A stretch of DNA of 64,000 nt from contig JBBHKE010001556.1 in assembly GCA_037447655.1 (NCBI GenBank), forward strand, positions 1 through 64,000, in the 5' to 3' direction. Below, piece after piece: positions 25,145 to 36,089 of this stretch. The translations under genes were made by a program, and so were the position numbers. Under the pieces are notes generated by a model. The model did not search any database and had not been told where the DNA came from. It saw nothing but the letters and a program-made list of their open reading frames with translations. Each line of letters starts with the position of its first letter. Positions within the stretch are counted from its first letter, which is position 1. Origin of the DNA: Zygnema cylindricum. Lineage: Eukaryota; Streptophyta; Zygnematophyceae; Zygnematales; Zygnemataceae.

Positions 25145-28100
25145 TTAGTCTGGGAAGACATTCGCTCCAACATTTGGTGGCCTTGCTTTCGCATTTTTGC
25201 TTTGATGCGATACTTTACAACAACGGTCCCGACAGTATTTGAGAAATTTCCAAACCGCCATCATGACCAGTAAGGTTCCACATGCCGCGATCTGCAAATA
25301 CAGAAGGAAAAGGTTACCCTACAAGGAAAAGATTCTTACGACAGCTAAATCGAGACGACCAAATGGTTATGATTTGAGCTTAATAATTGTTTTTCGGAAG
25401 GAAAAGGTTAAAGAAAAAGGTTCTTACAACAGATAAATTGAGACGGCAGTATAGTTATGATTTGAACGTAATAATTGTTTTCAGTGCAGAGATCCTTTTA
25501 TCCAAACAGCGATAAAGACGTGTTAGACAAGCTATTAAACGGACATTGTTCAGGATAGCTGTCATAAACAGAAGGGTCAAAAAAGGTGACGCGTATCCTA
25601 AGGAAATTCTTATTTATGATAGTGATAGACCATCCGTGCTCATGATTTATATTTTTTGCAGATTTTAGACATTACAAGTAAATTTATAGCGTGGCTGTTT
25701 CTTCAACTGCAATCTATTATTTATATGTCTTCCCTGTCAAAATACTCAATCGACCCATATGGCTAGAAGTTAATTTCATTTACTTGATTGATAATATCAA
25801 TGCTTAAATAAGGTATATTATTTTGTCAATTCGCCCATAGATGATAGATACCTTTAACAATTCAAATGGTTTCCCCGGTGGTTAGAGATGAATAATACCT
25901 GCCATTCGAAAAGCTCATAGACAGTCGAGTACAGAAGTAAAATGCCAATGTAAAATTGAAACATCTGCACAGTAATCGAGGTACAGCAGCAGTTCCGGTG
26001 AATATTTCAAAATACGGAGTAAATGCTAAAAAGAACTGAACAATTCCTCACACGAAACTCTAAAAAGAAACAACAAACAGCTCCTTCCGAAAAAAAGGGT
26101 AGAGAAAAGAAACCACTTCCTAGAATCGAGCAAAAATCCTAAGCCAGAGGTAAAGACAAAAAAGGTAAATAAATACTCGAGGAAAGATACCAGAGATACC
26201 TGTGTTTAACCTCCTTTTATGCCTTAAATATTGGAAAAGATATGAGGGATATCAAACAGCCCAAAAACCAACGTCATTTTGGAACAAAGAACACAATAGA
26301 GAGTAAAAGCTCTTTCTAGCAAAAAACTACTAGCAAAAAAACCTACAAAGGCATAAGAACAAAAAAAGTTACACATGAATGCTTGAAAAAATGAAACAAC
26401 ACAAAAAGTTCATGAAAGAAAAAAAAAACCAAAAACCGAAACCTATTTAACTAAAGCTTGCAGCTGGAAGCGTGACAGGTTTGTTTATCCCTGACCTGAA
26501 GCACAAAAAGAAGAGGATAGAGAAGCCATAACTGTCCCTTCATTCCCGCGGTCTCCCCCCAAACAACATCCATTCGTCCAGCCTGGATCCACATTTGCAC
26601 CCTCCAAAAAGTAAGTTTGAGTAAAAAATAACCCGATTGAACACCGATAAACTTCAAGATTTATCCGATGTCACCAAACTTCATAGTAGCTCGCAAAATA
26701 GATTGACAGATAGCTCCAACATTGGTGCCATTGCCTCAGATTCTTATAAACATTGGACCTAAAAGACTATTCGGTATCACATGCTCATTCGTAGAGCCAT
26801 AAATTAGGCAGCAAAAACGCCAAGAAACACTATTACAGGTACTGGCGATCCTTAACACTTCTTTAGTCCTGGGAGTTTTCGACCTCGAAAGATAAAATAG
26901 TGTTGAATACCATCAAGTGCATATGAAGACATGCAAGCACGATGTAACTATCCATAAATTAAAGCTATCAATTCTAATTTCACTATGATATCAGAGACTA
27001 ATTTATTCGATAGAAAATTTATATTTCAATTAGTGATGCTTGGTCTATCTGTCCGTCTCTGTCTGTCTGTCTGCCTGTCTGCCCGTCCCCCTCGCTCTCC
27101 CCCCTCCTTCCCCCTCTACCTCTCTCTATCTCTCCCCCCCCCTCTCCCCCGTCTCCCCTCCCTCTCTCCCCTTTGAAAAAGCTGAGGGGGGAAGTCCAAA
27201 CCTTTCCGAGAGCAATTCGAGTATAGAGACGCTGTCGTTGGTAACGATTTTGGAGCAGCATCGCCACTCCTTGCATTACGGCCCACGTCAAAAAGAGGGA
27301 AACTCCATGCTGTTCACAAGAAATGGTAACAAATAAACAAATAAATAGATTGACTTTAAACAAGATTGATGAAAAAACTGAAAAAAAAAAAAAAAACTGA
27401 ACAGATCTATGATAGGTCCTATCTCTTATTGGACATATCAGGTGTGAACGACCACCAATATACAACAATATTGTTGATTGTTGATTGTTGTTTATTTTTT
27501 ATTGTTTATTGTTTAGTGTTTATTGTTTATAGTTTACTGTTTGCTGTTTGCTTTTTGCTGTTTGCTGTTTGCTGTTTGCTGTTGGAAGTTGGATGTTGGA
27601 TGTTTGATGTTTGATGTTTATTGTCTTTTGTGATGTTGGATGTTGGATGTTTAATGTTTGATGTTTGATGTTTAATGTTTCATGTTTCATGTCTAATGTT
27701 TAATGTTTAACGTTTAACGTTCAATGTTAATGTTTAATGTTTATTATTTACTGTTTATTGTTTATTTGTTTAGGCATTGTTTAAAAAGCTTCCGTTATTA
27801 CCTGTTTGGAAGCACAGTCGGGCCCCTCAATGCTCCATGTAAGACTTATGAGAGCCATGAGCATCGCAAAGTAATGGTGTTGAATCCACCTGAAAATGGT
27901 CACAAAAAGAAATCGGTAAGTCAACCGACACCAACTCAATAAAGAAGTAAGAAAGTAAGAGGCAAGATACTAAACTACCACGATAAAGAGATAAGGGGCT
28001 AAACTACCACGCTAAAGAGGCAAGAGGCGGCTAAACCACCACATTCGGAGTTAATGCCTAAACTGACTTAGTTACGATATGAATCTACGGTTACATGTGT

Positions 28101-31100
28101 TTTCCTGTCAGAAATAAACCTGTCGTCTATGTTGCTCAGATGTGGACATGCACAGAAAGGGGTTTTCATGAGAATAATGAACTTTTATCCATTCGGCTCC
28201 TTGCAGTAAGGACCCAAATGGGTATAAGCATATTTCTGAAGTGCAAAAAACTGAGTCCATACAATCCATGGTTTGGGCTTACTACGGCTTTCCTATCGGT
28301 AAAATTAGAACAAATTGAAATGAAAGACATATAATACAGCCTCAATTTCCTCACTTTATAACGAGAGACGTAACCATCAACGGAAAAATCGAAGACATTT
28401 TTCAAAACAAAAGGTGTCATCATTGATTAGGTTGAAAATGCTTGACCTCGTATTACAATAGGCATCACTTGACGTACAGAAAACAAGTCAACCTGAAATA
28501 ATACGACCCCAAAAACTGGAACATTTCTTACAAGGTGACTTTCCATTATATCACCAACAAAGAACAACGGAGTAGAAAAGTGCATAGGATAATGGCTCTC
28601 TGACGTTGCCCTGGTAAGGTTGACTGTTCGAGTGATCACGGTATCGGAAAACACTGATGAAAATCACGTGTGTAATTGTAGAGTTTTTTGAGTATCTGTT
28701 CATACAATAACTCATAAAACTGCATGTAGTGTACAATCTCTAACGTTTTACTCGCAACATACGAGTAATCCTCGACAGTGTGATCAACCTATGAGGTAAA
28801 GACCTCTATCAATTATAGCAAACCAAAAAGATACAGTTGTAGAAATGTATAAGGAAGATACATTATTCAGGGGGATCCTTTACCAGGGTCTGATGTCACT
28901 TCCATTCACACGTAGTATATTTTCCCTCAAAGCCAAGCTGGTATAGAAAAAGAGAAGCCAAGCCTACAATGTCACAATTGTAAAACCAAAATCGTGATGA
29001 AAAACCAAAAATCAGTATTAAAAGAAGAATCATACCTCTAACATGAACTTGTAAAGAAGGACAGTACACCAAGGAAAGAGCAGGAATAGCATAAGCATGG
29101 TGGTAATTAAGAAGTACGACCATTAAGCTAATTCGCAGTTACGAAATTTAAGTTAGATAAACAACATAGTCAAAGTTTTGTTACAGAAACACAGTAAAAC
29201 ACATGAGTTACACTGACATTTCCAGCTCATAAATTTCAAGAATTTTAAATATTAAGCCACACTACTGATTGAAGAGGAACCCTTCGCATGCAAACAGGCA
29301 TGGAGGCAAAGAAGGATAACGTCGTTCGAGACAGCCAAATTTCAATTTGAAGTTCCTTTAACTTTAATATCAAAGGAAAGTTTCTTAGATACCTGGTAAG
29401 CATGTACAGGGAGGCCTGGAAAACATCCTTCCCATAATCTGTCCTTAAGTATCAAAAGAGCCACAGGAAAAGCAAGAAACAATAGAGCTGTCCTGTCCTG
29501 CACATATGAGACATTGCAAAAAAAATCCACAGCTTATCTTTTTGTACACTACATGAAAACCGCTGACAATGGATTGAATTGAGCCAGAGGACTGACAGTC
29601 AATTTAACAACTATCACTTCAAAAGATTGTGGATAGTGTGGTAGAGAATAGGTCCTGGTGCTCTAGACTTACAATTAAAGAGGCAGATGCAAGATGAAAG
29701 ACCTCACAACACTACACTGCCCATCACTATTAGTGCTAAACATTTTTCGGGCAACACCGATTTGCAATTTTTAATCGTGACATCACGATTGAAAGGTAAG
29801 ATCGTTGCCTTTTGATTGCTAACCTCAGAAAAAATCCAACGGTTGAACAAAAAGTTAAATGCCTTTTAACTGCCCGAATAATGTTTATCACTAATGGCGA
29901 TGTGCAGTGTACCTAAACGTTTGACAAAGAAGAGGTTGGAAGTGCTTCGGAATTCCGGAAAAAAGTGACAGACTACTCCAACAAAGATTATGAATCTTAT
30001 GGGTAGCTTTCGCAAGAAAAAGGGGAAAGAGAAAGTCAAAGTAGTGCTTACCCTGTAACTGTTATACTCCTCTTTCACCTTCAATCGCACATCTCTCCTT
30101 GCCGACCGCACATTCACATGGCCCAACAATGCCCCGAGAAACCAGCCTATACAATGGCTAAAACATAAATAAATATATAACAATAAATGATCGAATGAAT
30201 AAAAAAATATAAAAACATATGGACATACAAGTGCTAACAAACAGCATACCATAGAAATCCAAAGAAGACAAAAGATGCCATCTGTCTGACTAGTTTGACT
30301 GCCCACCAATTCCTGTCTTGCGACAAAAACAATACAGTTGGAAAACACAAGCTTCCTTCCTATCCTCGAACGATTTTACTTCAAGTTCAGGATTAAGAAT
30401 CCGCACACTATGCAAAAGAACTTCAAACGAATAGCATTATCAAAAAAAAACGTGCCTCCTTGCCCTTTGTTGGGACTCACAACACCAAACATCTTTGTAG
30501 TGTACAGAGAGTCAACATTCGTATTAAGTGTACAACAAGATATCCCTTTGGGACATGACAAGCACACATTATGTATGTTGCCTAACGCATTCTCAGCACA
30601 AGCGTAGATGTCGAGCAATACACTCTTTTTCTGATCCGTAAAGAAAAACCCTTTTGGTGGACTAAAAGGATTATGATGAAGATATGAAGATAAAAAGCAG
30701 ACAAATTTACCATTGGCTGGACGAAAGGCGGATAAAGAATCATGTCCACGGCACAAATAATGGGTCGAAAAATCATTAATTGGCTTTATGTGGACAAATA
30801 GAGGGAAAGAAAACATGTCGATGTTAAAGACTACAAAAAAACATGTCGACTAAAACGACTTTGACTCTAAGGATAATACAGAATCGAGTTGACAATAAAG
30901 ATAAAAATAGGCAAATGTACCATTGGCTTTATGTGGAAGAAGAGCAGCCACGTCTCCCTCGTACACCATGCCACGTGCTCGATACAGCTCTACTTCGAGC
31001 TGGAGACAGCAAAGGAAAACAAAAAAAAACCAAAAAAACAAACAATAAGAAATTGCTGAGCATCCATCCAAAACATTAAGCTGTCCTCTTCTTCTCCACC

Positions 31101-31633
31101 CTCGCTTTGCCCCTCTGTTCCCCCCTTGTCCCGTCCATTCCCTGCCACCCTATTACAGTTTCAAAACAAAAACAAGAGAATCATTCAAGTCACCGACACT
31201 GGATTTACAAGCACAAGTGCCAAGTAAAAAACACAAGCATGCTTAAAAAAATACAGATATACTAGAGAAAAAAAGAAAAAACAAAATACATACACACACA
31301 ACCAAACAACAGTTCACGCCTTATCATTCTATATAATACTTTTATCAGTCTTACCCCTTCTGCAACTTCCGAGCTGATCTCCTCCTTCTCTGCCGCCGCA
31401 TTGACCTTCTTCAAAAGCTCCTTTATCTTTTTTTCAAGAGCAATGGCTTCCTCTCCTAAAGCATCGCCTTCTGTCTTCAGTCTCCCACTGTACCTTCCAG
31501 CAGTTTCCTGGAGAGCTTTTCCGCATTCTAGGACAGCTGTCACACTTTCTGCAAGTGCTTCCCTCTCTGTTTTCTGATTTTCTGGTTTTGTTTCTGAAGC
31601 ATTCGACTTTTCTTCTTCACTTTGTTTAGACAT
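25145..31633 (-). CDS. TMEM120: TMEM120 family multi-pass membrane protein (TMPIT-like), 10 exons, 377 aa
   Basis: Exons in coding order: 31633-31355, 30999-30921, 30146-30052, 29497-29393, 28963-28884, 27889-27802, 27309-27202, 26582-26496, 25964-25899, 25291-25145. All introns have GT-AG ends and 1134 nt gives 377 codons plus TAA. Residues 1-115 are charged and predicted coiled coil. Residues 120-151 hold the family motif around FLGALLGHVNV and KVKEEYNSYR. Several hydrophobic segments follow, with RENILRVNGSDIRPWW, the HHY motif and MLLQNRYQRQRLYTRIALGK, all typical of TMEM120. Animal TMEM120A/B are nuclear-envelope/ER proteins linked to fat metabolism and disputed as mechanosensors (TACAN); the plant function is unknown. 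The last 20 residues are basic and rich in Asn and Pro. A TA-flanked MITE lies in intron 3. Confidence 0.92.
27045..27175. repeat. CTGT/CT-rich microsatellite in TMEM120 intron 7
   Basis: A CTGTCTGTCTG core grades into a long pyrimidine run on the + strand. It begins only about 27 bp past the donor site of the exon at 27202-27309. The intron transcript is therefore purine-rich right after the donor. Confidence 0.85.
27465..27775. repeat. Degenerate heptamer tandem repeat (TGTTTRN)n in TMEM120 intron 6
   Basis: About 40 copies of a 7-bp unit such as TGTTTAT, TGTTTGC and TGTTGGA, grouped into runs of like variants. That grouping is the pattern left by local slippage. Confidence 0.85.
29713..29911. 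mobile_element. TA-flanked TIR element (copy 5), 199 bp, in TMEM120 intron 3
   Basis: The ends are CACTGCCCATCACTATTAG and, in reverse complement, CACTGCACATCGCCATTAG. Each has TA outside. It is the most diverged family member and is embedded in a gene. The interior arms (CGTGACATCACGATTGAAAGG) resemble the foldback class. Confidence 0.75.
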
Positions 31634-32200
31634 GACGGCTTATGTATCTAAAAAAGAGTAAATATGCTTTCAGCAAGAAAACAAAGCTTGAGATTATGAA
31701 AAATATGGAAACGAACTCTCAAAAAAAGAAACCAAAATGAAAAGACATGCAGAAACTGTGTAGGATATTCCTTATCTTGTATGATGTATCTTTGAAATTT
31801 TTGCAACAGTTTCCTACAGTTTATTTCGCAATAAAAAATTATAAAAATGACAATGTGAGATCAAATGGAAGTAAGAAAAGATAAAGATAAAGGTAAAAGT
31901 GAAGATAAACTGCTTTATATATGTCAAGTGCAATACAAGAGGTACAAATGATTCTTTTCTTCAAGTGCTTATCTACTATTCATATATACACCAGGGGTAA
32001 AAAACAGATGCTTATCTACTTTGCTTTTCCTGCATATTTTACAAAATAAATAAAAACTGTTGCAGCTTCTAAAGCATTATTGAGGAAACATTGACGCAGC
32101 CCATGGAAGTATGAGAAGGCAACAACTGAACCAAAATTGGAAGTGGTATTGCTTGTGATTGTTGTGAAGCAGAAATGCACGTACAATACAGTACTGACTG
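31634..32200. other. Upstream region of TMEM120
   Basis: The promoter and 5' UTR of the - strand gene should lie just right of 31633. The sequence is A/T-rich with purine stretches near 31865-31910. No core promoter element is clear. Confidence 0.35.
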
Positions 32201-32202
32201 AA

Positions 32203-32295
32203 CAGTACAGTACAGTACAGTACAGTACAGTACAGTACAGTACAGTACGGTACAGTACAGTACAGTACAGTACTGTACTGTACAGTACTGTACTA
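32203..32295. repeat. (AGTAC)n microsatellite
   Basis: About 18 copies of a five-base unit AGTAC/ACAGT, with an inverted junction to GTACTGTACTG at the right. A TA-flanked element begins 65 bp further on, inside the same GTAC-rich surround. Confidence 0.9.
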
Positions 32296-32360
32296 TACGA
32301 AACGATACTGCGGAAGCAAAAGCAGCAAAATGCAGTACATTACATTACAGTGCAGTACTG

Positions 32361-32980
32361 TACACCGCGAATCGTAATTAGAGTAATGAAAAAATTAGAG
32401 TAAAAAAACAAAAAAAAACAATTAGAGTAACGAACTCTACTTTATGTGATATAACTTTTTCACAGAGGAAGTTTACTCTAATTTATTTAAGTACTCTATA
32501 TTGGGTTATGTCGGCGATAAATTTCCGCGCTAAAATTATGAACACTAAATTACGTAGATGTACAGAATCTGTTAGTCCGTATAGTTTTGACGTCATTATG
32601 ACGTTAGTATTATTTGTCGCGCTGAATGTCAGCTGATGTTCACACTGACGACGATGCTGTCGACGGACGAGAGTTATGCGAACGGCTTTTTTTCGATGTG
32701 ATTGATTTTTCGTTTAGTGCGATTTCACGTGCGAACGCGATTGTATTAAATCATTATTTGTACCTTTTTACTTAAAAAAGTACAATTTTGCACGGTCGAA
32801 CGTCGTCCGTACTCCACACTATTTAAAATGAACCTTTATTACAATTTTGTTACGCTAATTAAACTTACCTAAATTAGAATAATGAAAAAATTAGAATCAC
32901 TTACTCTATTTGATGTAATAGAGTCGAAATTTCGAGCGACCGAATTAGAGTAATTTACTCTAATTACGATTCGCGGTGTA
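32361..32980. mobile_element. TA-flanked TIR element (copy 6), 620 bp
   Basis: The left end TACACCGCGAATCGTAATTA and the right end TAATTACGATTCGCGGTGTA are perfect reverse complements over 20 bp. ATTAGAG words next to both ends replace the ATTAGCG seen in other copies. The interior has CTCCACACTATTTAAA. Flanks are GTACTG on the left and CTGTAC on the right. Confidence 0.85.
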
Positions 32981-33012
32981 CTGTACAGTACAATGTGTAC
33001 TGTATGAAACGG

Positions 33013-33233
33013 TACACCGCCAATCGCTATTAGCGTGTAGGTTTGATTAGCGTATACTATTATTTAGCGTGGTGTACGCTAATTGGGAATTTGGAAATTT
33101 TGGAAGAAATCGATTACTCTAATTAGGAATTAGGGATTTTTTTAAATAGTGTGGATAATTCTATTTGAGAATAAAAACAAAAAAAAGCGGGACGGGATTA
33201 GCGTACACAACGCTAATAGCGATTGGCGGTGTA
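33013..33233. mobile_element. TA-flanked TIR element (copy 7), 221 bp
   Basis: The left end is TACACCGCCAATCGCTATTA; the right end is its exact reverse complement. Both carry CGCCAAT where other copies have CGYGAAT. A TA occurs at each outer end. Non-coding. Confidence 0.88.
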
Positions 33234-33370
33234 CTGGCAGACTCGCATCATGAATTCACAGAATTTACTGTGAATCGAGGCAAGGAAGTTCGAAACTCTG
33301 ACTATATTATTCATTTAAAAGAGTTAATCATTTTAAACTGTTATAATTAATAAATTAAGGGTTTTATAGC

Positions 33371-33374
33371 GCGG

Positions 33375-33415
<41 letters not shown>

Positions 33416-33443
33416 CCGAGTGATCTATCCACTGCAGTACAGC
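33371..33443 (+). pseudogene. tRNA-Phe(GAA) pseudogene or tRNA-derived repeat head
   Basis: The D arm (TAGCTCAGTTGGGAGAGC) and the anticodon arm (CAGACTGAAGATCTG, anticodon GAA) match a plant-type tRNA-Phe. The acceptor stem has lost a base, the T loop reads GATCTATCC instead of GTTCGATCC, and the 3' half cannot pair with the 5' end. It should not give a working tRNA. It lies beside a dispersed repeat with its own A-box-like word. Confidence 0.85.
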
Positions 33444-33465
33444 AGGTCCTCATCATCAATTCAGG

Positions 33466-34318
33466 ATTTTCTCGAAATTAGCGTGGGACGCGAAAAATCG
33501 AATTTCATGCATGCGGGGAGATGGCTCAATTGAGACAGGATCTTCATTTGTTCTCTTTTGCCTTTGCTCCCCTGTCTGGTCTTTTGATGTTAATTTTATT
33601 CCTTTTTCATTACCCCTTTTGTAACTTGATGGAACGTCCAGAAGACGTCTTTACTATTCTGCTAAGCATCGCAAGCACCGCTATTCCGATACGCATCGCA
33701 AGCATCTTTGATCTCCCTATGGCAGAGGTAGCAAAAGTCAAAATTTTAGATAACCGAAACCGACCGTTCTTTTTTTCAAAATCTGAGTACCCGACGCCGA
33801 CCGGGTTATGTCACGCTTCTAAATCGTCAACCGTTACCCGAAACGCGTTTACGAAAAAAAAAGTTAACAGAAGCTCGATTTCTCGCGACTACTCGTACCC
33901 GCCCGTACCCGAATAAGTACAAAATTAATGGTACATCTCCCTTATACCTTCCACGATACCAAGAGTACAAAGTACAATAATGTTGGATAGTGTGGACAGT
34001 ACAAAACTTTCATTTTTTTTCGTTTTTCGCTTACCCGACCGTAACCGATTTTATATTTTTTTTCTGTGAATCAACCGCCCGAATCCGCCCAGCTCCCCAA
34101 ATTTGGCACCCGAATCCGTTCCGGATCCGACGCGGGCGGTTGGTTAACGGTCGGTTAACTGTTTGCGACCTCTCTGCCCTATGGTATATGCCAAGACCAT
34201 TGCAATCTAGAGTTGCGATATCTTTGATTTTTCCGATGCCATGTGGCGAAATCAGTGTGCATAGACATTAATACCAATCGTGTACACCGTTGCTCATCAC
34301 CGACACTGCACTGCGAAT
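33466..34318. repeat. Dispersed repeat B, copy 1 (split by a hAT MITE)
   Basis: 33466-33722 plus 34177-34318 match 41596-41955 almost throughout. Shared blocks include GCATGCGGGGAGATGGCTCA, TTGATGGAACGTCCAGAAGA and CACCGTTGCTCATCACCG. The word TGGCTCA-TTG resembles a Pol III A box, but no B box is seen. A further block of the repeat resumes at 35041-35105. Confidence 0.8.
33723..34176. mobile_element. hAT-type MITE with perfect 8-bp target duplication
   Basis: A 454-bp insert flanked by CCCTATGG on both sides (33715-33722 and 34177-34184). The ends are CAGAGGTAGCAAA and, in reverse complement, CAGAGAGGTCGCAAA. The second copy of the host repeat at 41835-41855 lacks the insert and shows a single GCCTATGA there, an empty site. 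The interior is rich in CCGACCG/CGGTTAACGG and has no transposase. The ends differ from those of the 7114-11418 family. Confidence 0.92.
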
Positions 34319-34324
34319 CCCTAG

Positions 34325-34837
34325 TACATCGTGAATCGCTATTAGCGTAATGAAATAGTTAGCGTAATGAAACAATTAGCGTTATTTACGCTAATTGGGA
34401 ATTTCATTTTTTTTCAAAAAAATATTTATTCTAATTTATCATTAACTCTTATTTGTAAACTGCTTTGTAATAATTGTCGGGGCATAATATATTCACACTA
34501 AAATATGTGCATGTACGAAATTGGTCAAATCGCACCCCATTTCATTGCCGACCTCATTTCATCGTTTTTTCCAGTGCACGTTTACATGTGCGAGCGATAG
34601 CGTAAATATTTTTTCTGTACTTTTTTATTTTAAAAATTACAAAATAGTACGGATCCAACATACCGTACACCACACTATTTAAAACGACACTGTATTAGAG
34701 TTACTAATCATGGTAAGTGTGGTACCTCAAATAACGTTTAGGAACATTTACAATGATTAATTCTATTTGAGAATTTGCCGAAAAAAAACAGGGTACCTCA
34801 ATTAGAGTCATGAACGCTAATAGCGATTCACGGTGTA
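34325..34837. mobile_element. TA-flanked TIR element (copy 8), 513 bp
   Basis: The left end is TACATCGTGAATCGCTATTA and the right end is TAATAGCG-type, reading GATTCACGGTGTA. ATTAGCGTAATGAAA words repeat beside the left TIR. The interior has GTACACCACACTATTTAAA. It directly abuts the next copy. Confidence 0.8.
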
Positions 34838-35038
34838 GTGTTAATGTTTTTTTTTCCACTCAATCCATCTTTTCTCCATACACGTTTGTCCGATTGTAGA
34901 TCTGACGGTGGCGATTGAATTGTAAGATTCCTAGTTTCTAATTGGCGGTCTCAAATTGAAAATCGGGCAGGTGTGTACGGAGAAAAGATGTTTTAAGCGG
35001 CGAAAAAATTATTAACGCTAATAGCGATACACGGTGTA
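34838..35038. mobile_element. TA-flanked TIR element (copy 9), foldback class, left TIR missing
   Basis: The right end is ACGCTAATAGCGATACACGG followed by TGTA. The arms TTTTCTCCATACACG and CGTGTGTACGGAGAAAA type motifs face each other. The left TIR has been lost at the junction with copy 8. Direct abutment suggests insertion at the end of copy 8 or deletion between the two. Confidence 0.7.
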
Positions 35039-35193
35039 ATATGCAACCACGCATCTCGACACCAAAACGACAAAACCCATCCGATCCTGATGTCCTCATC
35101 CGAAACCGATGCTCATCGAAAAATCGTCCCTATGCGTACGGTCGAAACAAAAACCCTAAATCAATACGTATCGCCGATACTAAAACCGAAAAT

Positions 35194-35396
35194 TACACCG
35201 CTCATCGTTATTAGAGGTAATGATTTATTACTGTTAATGCAAAATTAGAGTTATCAATGTTAATTTAGTGCAGGGAGACGTGGCAGATTGTAGTCCACGT
35301 CCTTGATTAATGTTGTTAACTCTATTTTGTGATTTTTGGCCAAAAAAAGTTGCGACCTAATTAGTGTTATTAACACTAATAACGATGAGCGGTGTA
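35194..35396. mobile_element. TA-flanked TIR element (copy 10), 203 bp
   Basis: The left end is TACACCGCTCATCGTTATTA; the right end is its perfect reverse complement. Both have the CGCTCAT variant. The interior contains a short hairpin (GACGTGG...CCACGTC). Confidence 0.85.
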
Positions 35397-35482
35397 GTCA
35401 CATTCCTATGTGCTCATCCGTACCTTTTTTGGTCATTGAGAAATCATCCTAATATGTACGGACGAAACCAAAACCCTAAACT

Positions 35483-36086
35483 TAGTGTAGAAAAATTATT
35501 AGTGTGTATACATTATTAGTGTAGAAACATTAATAGTGTAGAAACATTATTAGTGTAGAAACATTATTAGTGTAGAAACATTATTAGTGTAGAAACATTA
35601 TTAGTGTAGAAACATTATTAGTGTAGAAACATTATTAGTGTAGAAACATTATTAGTGTAGAAACATTATTAGTGTAGAAACATTATTAGTGTAGAAACAT
35701 TATTAGTGTAAAGAAACACATCGCGTTATCAACTCTATTCTAGATTCGACGACCCACAGCCGCAAAACGCTAATTTACACACGTGTGACAGTAGTTACTG
35801 TAGTTAGGTTACACATTCCCATAGTGTAGCCACTATATAGTTTACGTTCACGCCGCTAAAAGACACTTTTTCTGTACTTATGTACGGCGTAGCGAGCAAT
35901 AATAGTACGGATTGACACGTTTCGGGTATTACACTATTTAAATACCTCCTAAATTAGAGTAATTGACATTAATTGAACCGTACCTATACCAGCGTAAAGG
36001 AAAAAAAAGCATTGTTAATTCTATTTTATGTTCAATATTAGAGGCTCTAATATAGTACTACGAACACTAATCGCCATTCACAGAGT
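35483..36086. mobile_element. Decayed TA-flanked TIR element (copy 11) with internal tandem array
   Basis: The right end is AACACTAATCGCCATTCACAG. The 500-600 bp class interior is present (TTACACTATTTAAATACC near 35930). The left end is replaced by a 17-bp array. I infer the array arose from the ATTAGTG words that normally sit next to the TIR. Confidence 0.6.
35500..35712. repeat. 17-bp tandem repeat, about 12-13 copies
   Basis: Unit ATTATTAGTGTAGAAAC, nearly perfect. It contains ATTATTAGTGT, the inner part of the TIR of the surrounding element family. Confidence 0.92.
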
Positions 36087-36089
36087 ACT

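Noticed and set aside
30582-30776. Extra TMEM120 exon with IICAVDMILYPPFVQP
   Set aside because: It has a donor-like CCAATG|GTAAAT resembling exon 2 but no acceptor AG upstream, and exon 2 joins exon 3 in phase without it.
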